Shown here: piece by piece, positions 1 through 9,800 of the stretch
Layout: each line of letters begins with the position of its first letter
How positions within the stretch are numbered: the first letter of the stretch is position 1
NCBI GenBank assembly: GCA_964485395.1
Contig: CAZAJF010000004.1
Span: 134,635-198,634, forward strand
Direction: 5' to 3'
Length of the DNA: 64,000 nt
Source of the DNA: JANNSO01 sp964485395
GTDB taxonomy: Bacteria > Spirochaetota > Spirochaetia > Treponematales > UBA12059
The notes under the pieces: generated by a model
Database searches by the model: none
The model's input: the letters and a program-made list of their open reading frames with translations, nothing else
Told to the model about the DNA's origin: nothing
Program-made: the position numbers and the translations under genes

Positions 1-2954
1 TAGACCGCAAGATAGTCCTTTTCGGCTAAATCAGACTCGAGCCAGGGTTTCGCTCCGGGTTCTAATTTTTTCCGCAACCCAACGCTCATCACAATATCGT
101 CACCAGGTTTAATCGAAGTATTGCCGATGGGCCGAATCCCAAATACAGTATATGTTTGTTTTTTATTGATTGTCTCTTGAATGGCCACGGTATTCAAACC
201 TTCACCAGAAGGTGCTATAATCCAATCGTATCCGGAGATTAGATTTCCGCTTTTATCCATCTTATCGTTTGTTTTCGGTTCCATAGAATACGTACCATTC
301 TTATTATTCCTAAATGTAATCAGCTGTAGCGCTTCTTCGGTATCAAAACGGCCAAGGGCACTTCCCGCCACAAGCTCGAAGCCGTCGCCCTGGTTGTTAT
401 AAATATTTCCCGTGCTTGCGTCCTTGCCCGCGTCGTAACCGCGGTCTACCGGTGGCTGAAACACGAATGAGGCATCAGATACTTCAGTAAATTTTATAAC
501 GCGGCCCGCGCGGTTCAGCAGGGAAAACTGTATCTGGAATTCCCGGTACTCGCCGGTATTGGGTATCCAGCGCTCGCCCATCGGTCTTGCTTTGCTCAAA
601 TCCAGTGAGAGCAGTATTCGGGAAGGCTCGGTATCCAGAATATCCCAATCGGAGTTTAATTCCCGTTGGCCAAAAGCACCTTTAATCAAGAGCCTGCGAA
701 TGTGGTATTGGTTTTTTGCGTCGAAGGCGGAGAGTTTTGTTATTGCTACGCGTTGCGTGCCTGCGCTCATGTGCACCACGATCGTGTCTTCATCGCTGGC
801 TCCCTTTTTTACGATAATGCCTATATGAAAATAATCCGTGCCTATTTTCGGCTTGGCTGAAAACTCTTCATCCGCCTGGCCAAAATGCACCGCGATGTCG
901 CCTGTTTGAATGTCGTTGAATTCCGGTACCAGGATGCTGATGCGCTCAAACGCGGGTCGCTGGATTCTGTACGCTCCCAGCGCGCCGCTTTTCAGGCATT
1001 CGACACTATTGTCCGGTAGCGCAAAGAGCGGCTTTCCTGCGGCGTCGAGTCCCGGCTTTCCTTTATTAACTGCCGACATAGAGTAATACTCATTTAGGTT
1101 ATCCGCAAGCCTTAATCCGCCGGGACCGCAAAAATGACCGGCGAAATCCGTCATGGCGATTGACCCAAGCAAAAACCCGGCTGCATCGACGCCAGCCAAC
1201 ATATCAAGCTCAATGTTTGGTTTTATGATTTTATCAAGCTGCGGAAAAAATGGAGTGAAGGGTTTTACGGTAGCGGATTGCGATCCGACACTCCCGATTT
1301 TTAATAATCCTCCTCCAGATTTTGGCAGTTTTTTTAGATCCTCTTCCCAAAACTGCCAATATCCAAAAATTGTATCGGAGTTGGCGAGCGGCGGAACTAT
1401 ATCTTTTTTATAAGCTCTGGTCGATTCGGGAATTACGCTTTTCGCAGGCTTCATTACGGTTCTTGTTTTCCACTGTTCGCTCAGTTTGTAGGCGAAGGAT
1501 CGGGGGCTGTCGATGCCGCCCTCTATATAAGGCAACGGGTTTCCCGCGAATCCGTTCAAGGGCAGAACGGCGAAAGAAACAGACTTGAGGTAGTTCTGTT
1601 CAACCTGGGATAGCCAGGAAAACGACTCCAAAGAAACCGCATTGGCTTTTACGGGATAATAATTATTCTCGCTGAGTAAGGTTTGCCCTACCGCAGAAAG
1701 ATTATTTCCCAGCCAAACGTCTATGTCGGATCTGCAGCCTTTAAAAGCATCCCGCTGCGGCAGCTTATCCGGAGTAGTATATTCAACGCCCCATAAAAGG
1801 AACCGCAAAGCTGCCCGGGCAAGCTTTTCTCCCTGAAAGGAATCGATTGCTTTATAGTCGGCATACGAATATGCAGGCAATCCTTCCTCTGCGGCCGCCA
1901 GTCCTTTTGAATACAGCGGTTTCTGCTTAATATAATGTAACCTGATATAGGCGGCCAAATAGGGGCTCGCCTTTGCGGTCCGCATCATTGTCGCTATCTC
2001 CACGGAGTCGAGCCTGTGCGGAAACGGATACGGAATCCGCTTTACCGGGCCATCGCCCATGACGGCTACGTTGGCATGCGAATAGAGCGGGAGTAGATCA
2101 ACGGACAACGCGTAGCCGAGCGCAGCCTTTTTGTTCTCCGCGCCTGCCGGAAAAGAAACGCCGCTTTCCGCAGGATACCCGGTTTTCCAAACAGCGTTAA
2201 GAAGTGCGCGCGCTTTGGACGCATATTCCACCTTTAGATTGCTTTCGCTGAAATATGCAGACTCGCCGTTGAAATATTCCGGTTTCCAGGTAAAGCGAAA
2301 ACCGCGATTTAAAGCAACGTCCTTACTAAGGAGGACTATGACCGTTTCAATTCGTCCCCCACCCGCGATACGGACAGCCTCGGATATATTGGCTAGGAAG
2401 AACGATCCTTCATCAAGCGACCTATCGACAAATACCATATTTGGTTTTAATAAATTGATAATGCCGATATTATTTTTAGCGCCGATGAATGAAATCTCCC
2501 GGAGGCTTAAATCACAGTAAGGCGCACGCTGGGCTTTTAAATGTGAAGAAAGCACGAGAGCAGCTTTGCCATCGCCTGCCGACCCTTGGTTGTCCGGGAT
2601 TTTTCCTATCGCCGTTTTTACCTTCTTGTCATCCTCGGTAAGCCCCAGCAGGCGAATGCTTCCGTCTCCTTGCGTAAGATACCAGGCATCATCTCCCGGT
2701 TTTCGCAAAGCGACAATCGCCGACAGGGACTTTACGGTGCTATCGAGTATATCGATGCGTGCAAAAAGAAAGCCAAAACGCCGAGAAATTTCAAAGCGGG
2801 TTTCGTTATGAACCGAGGACTCATCGCGCACCGTAAACAAGTCAACGATCGCAGTGGATTTATTAGCCTGGGCAATTGAATTATCCGCTCCTATCGCCGT
2901 GATAGAGGCTATTAGAAATAATAATGCATATTTTTTTAGATCCCGCTTTTTCAT
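1..2954 (-). CDS. Large secreted protein of unknown function, C-terminus off the window
   Basis: The frame stays open without a stop from an ATG at 2954 down to base 1, giving about 984 residues and continuing beyond the window. The N-terminus reads MKKRDLKKYALLFLIAS and then ends near ADNSIAQA, a normal signal peptide, so the protein is exported. I recognise no full family. Around residues 600-760 there is a stretch with GHFCGPGG, then a GDIAVHF turn, HIGIIVKKG and VVHMSAG. Such Cys/His spacing on short strands resembles NlpC/P60 or CHAP-type cysteine peptidase folds, but this is only a hint. The remainder is mixed alpha/beta with no membrane segments after the signal. It is transcribed in the same direction as pcp and the Ig-repeat gene, 180 bases downstream of pcp. 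No clear Shine-Dalgarno was seen (GGCGGTTCC precedes the ATG). Confidence 0.8.
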   Translation of the reverse strand, partial: MKKRDLKKYALLFLIASITAIGADNSIAQANKSTAIVDLFTVRDESSVHNETRFEISRRFGFLFARIDILDSTVKSLSAIVALRKPGDDAWYLTQGDGSIRLLGLTEDDKKVKTAIGKIPDNQGSAGDGKAALVLSSHLKAQRAPYCDLSLREISFIGAKNNIGIINLLKPNMVFVDRSLDEGSFFLANISEAVRIAGGGRIETVIVLLSKDVALNRGFRFTWKPEYFNGESAYFSESNLKVEYASKARALLNAVWKTGYPAESGVSFPAGAENKKAALGYALSVDLLPLYSHANVAVMGDGPVKRIPYPFPHRLDSVEIATMMRTAKASPYLAAYIRLHYIKQKPLYSKGLAAAEEGLPAYSYADYKAIDSFQGEKLARAALRFLLWGVEYTTPDKLPQRDAFKGCRSDIDVWLGNNLSAVGQTLLSENNYYPVKANAVSLESFSWLSQVEQNYLKSVSFAVLPLNGFAGNPLPYIEGGIDSPRSFAYKLSEQWKTRTVMKPAKSVIPESTRAYKKDIVPPLANSDTIFGYWQFWEEDLKKLPKSGGGLLKIGSVGSQSATVKPFTPFFPQLDKIIKPNIELDMLAGVDAAGFLLGSIAMTDFAGHFCGPGGLRLADNLNEYYSMSAVNKGKPGLDAAGKPLFALPDNSVECLKSGALGAYRIQRPAFERISILVPEFNDIQTGDIAVHFGQADEEFSAKPKIGTDYFHIGIIVKKGASDEDTIVVHMSAGTQRVAITKLSAFDAKNQYHIRRLLIKGAFGQRELNSDWDILDTEPSRILLSLDLSKARPMGERWIPNTGEYREFQIQFSLLNRAGRVIKFTEVSDASFVFQPPVDRGYDAGKDASTGNIYNNQGDGFELVAGSALGRFDTEEALQLITFRNNKNGTYSMEPKTNDKMDKSGNLISGYDWIIAPSGEGLNTVAIQETINKKQTYTVFGIRPIGNTSIKPGDDIVMSVGLRKKLEPGAKPWLESDLAEKDYLAV

Positions 2955-3134
2955 GGAACCGCCTTATGGAAGACATTGTCCGCTAAAATTCCTGCTTTCA
3001 AGAATTCCGCAATGCCTTCAACAGGAAGATACGCAGGAAAAATCAATTTCGCATTCGAGAATATTAATAAATATTGCTTTAATACGCATACAGAGAGGAG
3101 GATGCAGGCGCAAATTCGCAAAAGAGGCGCGCTG

Positions 3135-3779
3135 CTAGCAGATCGCGCCTTCAGCGCTGGAAATATCCGCTGCGTTATTTGCGATGGCCTCTACGGCGGC
3201 TCCAATGGCATAGGCTATGGTCTCGATGGACATGGTAGGGGTGTTCTGCGGCTTGCCGATCGCCTGGGAGGGCATGAAGGGGACATGGATGAATCCCGCC
3301 TTGATGCCGGGGTATTTCGTGGCCGCAAGGTGCAGGACGCGATACATGATATAATTGCAGACATACGAGCCGGCCGTATACGAGACGCTCGCGGGGATTC
3401 CCCTGCTCCGGATGCCTTCTACCATCGCCTTGACGGGCAGCGTGGAAAAATAGGCGCTTTCACCCTCCGGGCAAATCGTCTGGTCTATCGGTTGGTTGCC
3501 TTCGTTGTCGGCGATTCGGCCGTCTGCGATATTGATCGCGACGCGCTCCACAGCGATGTCGAATCGCCCACCGGCCTGCCCTATGGACAAAACGACGTCC
3601 GGCCGGCAATTGGCCATAGCCTCTTCCACGGCGAGTTCGCATTTACCGAACACGGTAGGTATCTCCAGAGTCGTTATTTCGGCACCGGCTATCGTGGCAG
3701 GCAGAAGCTTTACCGCCTCGTAGGCGGGATTTACCGACTCACCGCCGAACGGGTCGAATCCCGTGATCAATATTCGCAT
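3135..3779 (-). CDS. pcp: Pyrrolidone-carboxylate peptidase (pyroglutamyl peptidase I)
   Basis: This cytoplasmic cysteine peptidase of family C15 removes N-terminal pyroglutamate from peptides. The 214-residue product has the family's normal length. It opens with MRILITGFDPFGGESVNPAY, the diagnostic N-terminus. The catalytic triad is visible: Glu78 in AVERVAIN, Cys141 in GSYVCNYIMY and His165 in AGFIHVPFMP. The gene starts about 80 bases below the stop of the Ig-repeat gene, past a good terminator, so it probably has its own promoter there. A 292-codon frame on the opposite strand (2976-3854) is a shadow of this gene. The assignment is secure from the triad alone. Confidence 0.97.
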   Translation of the reverse strand: MRILITGFDPFGGESVNPAYEAVKLLPATIAGAEITTLEIPTVFGKCELAVEEAMANCRPDVVLSIGQAGGRFDIAVERVAINIADGRIADNEGNQPIDQTICPEGESAYFSTLPVKAMVEGIRSRGIPASVSYTAGSYVCNYIMYRVLHLAATKYPGIKAGFIHVPFMPSQAIGKPQNTPTMSIETIAYAIGAAVEAIANNAADISSAEGAIC

Positions 3780-3800
3780 AAAAACACCCCGTTAAAAATA

Positions 3801-3841
3801 ATAAACAAAAAGCCCCGCCCCCGATCGCGCGGAAGCAGGGC
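3801..3841 (-). terminator. Rho-independent terminator of the Ig-repeat gene
   Basis: On the minus strand a GC-rich stem (GCCCTGC pairing with GCGGGGC, one G-T pair) is followed by TTTTTGTTTATT. It lies 18 bases after the stop of the large gene and before the pcp start. Confidence 0.8.
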
Positions 3842-3858
3842 CTTTAAATCGTAATCTC

Positions 3859-6800
3859 CTAGAATAGCCCGATCCGGAGACCGAAGCCTACATTGGGTCG
3901 GATCATTTCGTTCAGCTTCGTGGAAGCTTCCGAAGGTATGAATACCAATCCGCCTTCCACGTAAAATCCGTAGCTCTTGAACACGGGCAGGTCCAGGGTA
4001 AATTTCGCGAACTCCCACTGGCCTGTAATCGTGGACAGAACCATGTATTTACCTCCGGGCGGCAGGAATATCTGGGCTATTTCGGTGGTCTGGCTGAAAT
4101 AGGTAAACGTCGCGCCCAGTGCGAACGACATGGAGAAGAAATCCCAGTCCGGCCCAAAATAATAAGAGAAGGGAATATAGGCGACGCTCGCGAGTAATTT
4201 CGCGCCTAAAATATATCCGCCGAAACGGGATATTTCCTCGCGCGGAGTATCCGCGGTTTTCAGTCCGAGAAGATTACCCCATGACGGGGTAGCCTCGAAA
4301 CCCTGCCCGATTTCCGCCTGCAGCTTTACCTTGTCCTCGAAGAACGAGAGTCCGATGCCGGTTTCAAAGCGGGTGGCCCCCAACATATGCAGGTCGAAGT
4401 ACGACCCCTGGATGAAGGCGGGCACTTCGTATGAAGACTTGTCGCCGCTCCGCACGATCAGGCTTACCTCCGACAATCCGTTCAGGTCCGAGGCCGTGCC
4501 CTCTATGGAGAGCGATTGGTTGAAGCGTCCGTTTTCCGCCGGTTTGATTATGGTAACGAGCGGCGGCCTGGTATCGATGACGACGATGCGCTTGCGTATC
4601 GCTATTTCGCCGTTCGCGAAGGTGACGCGAACAAGCAGACGCAGTTCGCCGTTGGGATATTCCTGCGTCTCCAGCCTGAACTTGAAGGGGTTGGTTCCTT
4701 TTGCCTCGGTAAAGGTAAGCCCGTTGTCGCGGCTAAACTCCACGAGCGTCGGCTTGCGGCCCGCGACGGTTTTCTGGTATTCGGCATAGGCCGCTTTATC
4801 GGCCTTGTCCACGACCGGGGTTTCCCAACCGACCTTACCGGTAACGTACGGCCTGCCGATTATAAAGTCGCCCGTGTTTACCGCAGTGATTTCCAGCCAC
4901 GGGCCTTGAGGTTGATACAATACCGTCCTGTTTTGCGAGATAAGTTTGCCGCCTGTTTCACTGGAAACCTCGACGCGGAAAACATGGCTGCCCTCGGGCG
5001 TTTCGTCCGGGCTCACAGGCAGGCTGAAATAACCTTCCTTGTTTATATCGACGGTCGCCAGCGGTTGTTCGTTCATGTAAACGACAGCTTTTTTGGGCTC
5101 CGATGCGGATAGCACGCGGCCTTCCAGCGAGAATTTCCCGAAGAGTTTTTCACCGTGCACGGGAAAGAGTATTTCGACGGTTTCGGCTTTCTGGCTGGAA
5201 AGCACGACGATGTTCCTGGCCACGTACGATTCGTTCTGCGCGCGGTCGCTTGCGGTAATCTTCAGGTTATACCAACCCGGATCCAGCGCGGAAAGATCCA
5301 CGACGCGGGAGAAAACGCTGGTCGTGGGAAGCTCCAGCGACAAGGTCGCGGCTTTTCCCGCTATCGGCGTAATTTCCAAAACCAGCTTGTTGACGATAAT
5401 GGCATCCGAGGTCCGGCCGCCGATGGTAAACTTGCCGGCGAATTCGGCGCCGTCCCACGGAGTGTCCAGGTCTACTACCGGCGCCGTATTGTCCACCGAT
5501 ATGAGACCAGCGGAAAAACCGGGCGTATCGTAGCCGTCCACCATTTTAAGGTAGACGCTGTGCACGCCGTCCGCGAGTATCCTGGTATCCAACTGGTAGT
5601 TCCAAGCTGTGGTACCCGTAGCCAGGTTATAGGTATTTCCGTTATCGAAAGATACCCAGACTTCCTTTACGCTGTTGGCGTCCGAGGCGCTGCCCTTCAG
5701 CGAAATGACGCCGCGGTTGGTAATGCTTACGTCGGGCGACAAGAGTTCACCCACCGGCTCTTCTCGGGAAACCCGGTATTTCCTGGATACAGTGTCGCCG
5801 CGCACGCCGTTGATGTCCACGGCATAGGTCTCGAAGACATGCTCGTTATCCGCGGTTTCAAGCAGCTTGAAGGGAATTGAAAAGCTGCTGGCGCCATCCA
5901 ACCTCGTCCAGTCTCCACCGTCGGCGCGCCAGAATATTTCGCCGACCTTGTCGTCGTCGAAGGCCATGCCGGATACAACGAAGTTGGCCCGCATCACTTC
6001 CATCTCGGATGGAATCTGGATTTGCGCCACAGGTTTGTCCGCCTCGATATCCACCGCAAAAGCGGGAGTCTCGCCTGCCAGCGGCGCATAGACGGTCTCG
6101 TTACCCGACTTGTCGCGAACGCGGAAACTCATTCCCACGGGGCCCTTGGGAAGGGCGGCGAGGTCTATCATCTGCTGAAAAGCCAAGTAGCCCGCATAGG
6201 GTGGAAGAACCGCGTCCTTGCCCGTGGGCGAAAGCGGTCCCGACCCGCGCGGGGATACCGACTCAGGGGCTATCGGCGCCCAGGACACTCCGTCGGCGGA
6301 ATACTCCACGCTCTTGATATCCCCGGAATCCTCCACATCGAGCGCCAGGAGAACCGTACCGTTGACGGTGTCCGCGGCTCTAGGCGCCGCGACGAGTATG
6401 CGAGGCGCCTCGGTATCCTTGAAGAAGGAGACAGAGGCGGATTTTTCGCGGCCGCCTTTATCCCGTACCCGCACGAGTATTTCGCCGGGTCCGTCCGATA
6501 GCTTCTCGAGGTTGACCGTCATGGCATGGGGAATGGCGGCGCCGGCCGGGCCGCTCGCCGAAGGCAGCTTGATGGGCATCCAGGAAATTCCCAAGTCAAG
6601 CGAATACTCGAGGGATGCGATGCCGTTGACGTCGGAGACGGTTCCATCCAAGACCAGGGACGCCTTGTTCCATTGGCCGGAAACGGGAGAGGTTATAAGA
6701 AGTTCAGGCATTTCGGAATCTACGTTGAACACGAGCGGCTGGGAGCGGTACTCGTCTCCGTCGACGGTCTTGACCACGAGCGCCGCCTGGGCGTCCAGGC

Positions 6801-9800
6801 CGTCGGCCTTGGCCCTGAGCTTGACCGTCGCACCGTCGAACATAACTTCCATGTAGGGGACCGGCGGCTCCAGCGTAGCCGAGACAAGAGGCCTTCCGTT
6901 GAACAAGGCGCTTACCTCGTCTCCGGGCGCCAGAAGAACCTTGGCGCCGGAGTCGATGCGCATGTCGGAAAGATAGATGCCCTCGTCGTCGATGACCGGG
7001 CTCGGAGAAGGCGGCGTCACGCGGTAGAATGAGCGTTGCCTCAGCGCGGCCAAGCCGGCAGAATCCGAAGCTTTCATGGAAACGAGAACGCGATCGAAGG
7101 GCAAAGAGACGGGCAAGGGCAGGCTTACCGGGAACGTCCCGTCCGCCAGGGGCTTGGCGGGCAAGGCGAGCTTGAGCCAGGCTCCGTCGTTAAGTTTATA
7201 TTCCATAGAGGCAAAACCGTTGCCCGCGAGAACGGCGACGTCGATCGCGGTGCCGTCCAGGACGACCAGGCTCGCGCCTTGGTTAAGCGTCTCCGCGGCG
7301 GCCTTGGGTTGCCTGGATCCCAATATTGTAATCTCGGGGATTGCCTCCTGCCTCAGGAAGGAAGCCGCCGCCTTGGCGGAATTAAGGCCGTTCGCGTCTA
7401 CACCCACGAGGGAAGCGGTGCGCTTGCCGGCGGGAAGCGTTCCGGCATCAAGAGAATATAACGGTCCCGGCCCCGTGCCGCCGGCGGTTTTTCCGTCTAT
7501 CCCCAGGCTTACCGTCGCTACGGAGTCGTCATCCTGCGCGTAAACGAAAATGGGCTCGTCGAACGTGCGTACCGATCCGTCCAGAGGCGTAAGGAAACGG
7601 ACCTGAGGCGCGTCGGCCGCCCCGTCGTTGGTGACGGTTACCGTGCTTGTCGTCTTGTTGCCGCTGCCGTCAAGCACCCGCAGAACCACCGCGAGCTGAT
7701 TGCCCTTCGCAGGAAAATTGAACGCGCGGGCAAAGACCGTGCTGCCGGGAGCCAGGTCAAACGCGCCTTTTTCAGCGCCGGCCTCATACTCGGCGGAAAG
7801 AATCCCTTTCGCGTCCGTGGCGTTCGCCACCAAGAGGAACGTGCCCGGAGAACCGGCACCAGGGGCCAGCACCTCGATCGCCGCGGGCGTCGAGTCGTAT
7901 TCAAAGGCGATTTTCGTAAAGACGGGTCCGCCAAGCGAGGTGTCGACGATGCGTATCCAGAGGGCGGCCGCTCCATCGGGCACCGCCGGGAGCTTCAGCG
8001 AAGCCTCCCATGAGCCCGCGGTCTTGCTTGCCTTGATGGCAAGCGGAAGGTTTATGGCGTCGGCCGACATTCCGTAATAAGCCTCGGGTTTCTTGGGGTC
8101 GGGCGAAACGCCGGAAAATATCGCGGTAAAAGCAGCAGCTCCCGAGACTCGGATAGGCGTCGCGGGGAATGCCGCTTCGTCCGCCTCAGGCGCAAAGGGA
8201 CCGGACCAGCCCAGTTTCCCCACGGCATCGCTTCCCGTCAGCACGGCTTGCATGGGCGAGCCATCGACGCTCGAGTTATTTGTTTTTACGGTTTCAAGCG
8301 CTGGCACGGGAACCAGCTTCGCGGCGGTTTCCAGGCCTTCGAGCATATTGAGCTCCGTCACGTTTCCGGCCTTGTCCCGGACGCGGACGATGACGGGACC
8401 GGCTCCCGCATCCGCCCCGAACGATATGACGGGTGCGAAGGCGAGCGCCTGCGCGCTGCCGTTAATTACGGCTTCTATCGAGTCGACGTTCCAGGAAGTT
8501 TCGCCGGGGCGGAAGGCGAACAAGGTGGTTCCCCCGGCGGGAGCGCCGGGCTTCGGGGCTATCCGCTCGGGTGAGGGAAGCTGGGAATCAACCATTATCG
8601 CGGTTCGCGCGAACGACTGATTCCCGCTTTGGTCCGTCGCCCTCACGCTGACGAGCAAAGGTCCGGCAAGGCCCGCTATGGGAACCATGGCCTCGTACGC
8701 CGAGCCGGAGGCTTTCATAGCCTGCCAGCCGCCTTCGCCCACGGAGTATTCTACGGCGGCTGTCTTGTCGCGGTCGCTTACCGTCGCCTTGAGCGCGAAA
8801 TCGGCCTTGTGCCAGGAACCGAAACCGGGTGAATTTATAACTGCGTCGGGAGGAACGGAATCCGTCCTGAACACGAAGGGTCCCGCGTCGAAGCGGTGAT
8901 TCCGGGTAGTGACGACGACTACCTTCGAGGGAAGCGAGATACCGTCGGCCTTGTAGGCCACGCTCACGAGCTTGCCCTCGAACGATACGTCCACGAGGGA
9001 GCTCGGCGGCTCGACGCTTACCGATTTTATGTCCTCGCCTGCGAACGGGGCTATGAAGGCCCCTAACAGCGGCTCTTTGGGGGTTATCGATACTTCACCG
9101 GCCGCGTCCGCGAAATCGAGGAGCGGCCCCACGCGCGGACGGGAGTAATTGATGGCATACAGGGGCGCCCTGAAGAAACTTTCCTTGCCCATGATGTCTA
9201 CCGCGCCAACCTTGAGGGTAAGCACCCCGTAAGGCAGTGAAGAGGGAAGAGGAATGACATAGGACGTCTCGCCGGAAGACTTGCCGATGGCCAGAGGCAT
9301 CGCGGCGCCGTCGTTGATGCTGTATTCGAGTTTTTGCACCGGATTTCCCGCGACGACGGACCCGGTCAGCACCGCTTTCCCGTCCATCGTGGAGATCGAC
9401 ATGCCCAGGATAAAATCGCGCGGGCCCGAGCTGTCGGTCACCGACTTGAAGCTGATGCGCGGCGCTGCCGCCTGCCAGGTAAAAGCCCGCTCGACGATGG
9501 GGCCGGCGAGACCGTTTACGTCCACGGCGCGTACCGAGAATTTATGGGCGCCGCTTGCGAGGCCGAGCACGTCAAAGGCGAACGCCCCGTCTGTGATTAC
9601 TTCTTTTTCAGCATCGGCGTCTATCCGCCACAGAATCTTGGCCACGCCGTCATCGTCTCGCGAGCCGCCCGACACGAAGAGCCTGCCGTCCGGCTTTGCG
9701 TCGGGCGCGGGGCGTATCAAGGTAATCACGGGCAAATCTGCGACAGGATCGATAAGGCGCGTCGCGGTAACGGATGTTATGTTTCCGGTTATGTCGGTAA

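Noticed and set aside
2976..3854. 292-codon plus-strand frame opposite pcp
   Set aside because: Pcp has the full catalytic triad on the minus strand; the plus frame has no domain or Shine-Dalgarno.
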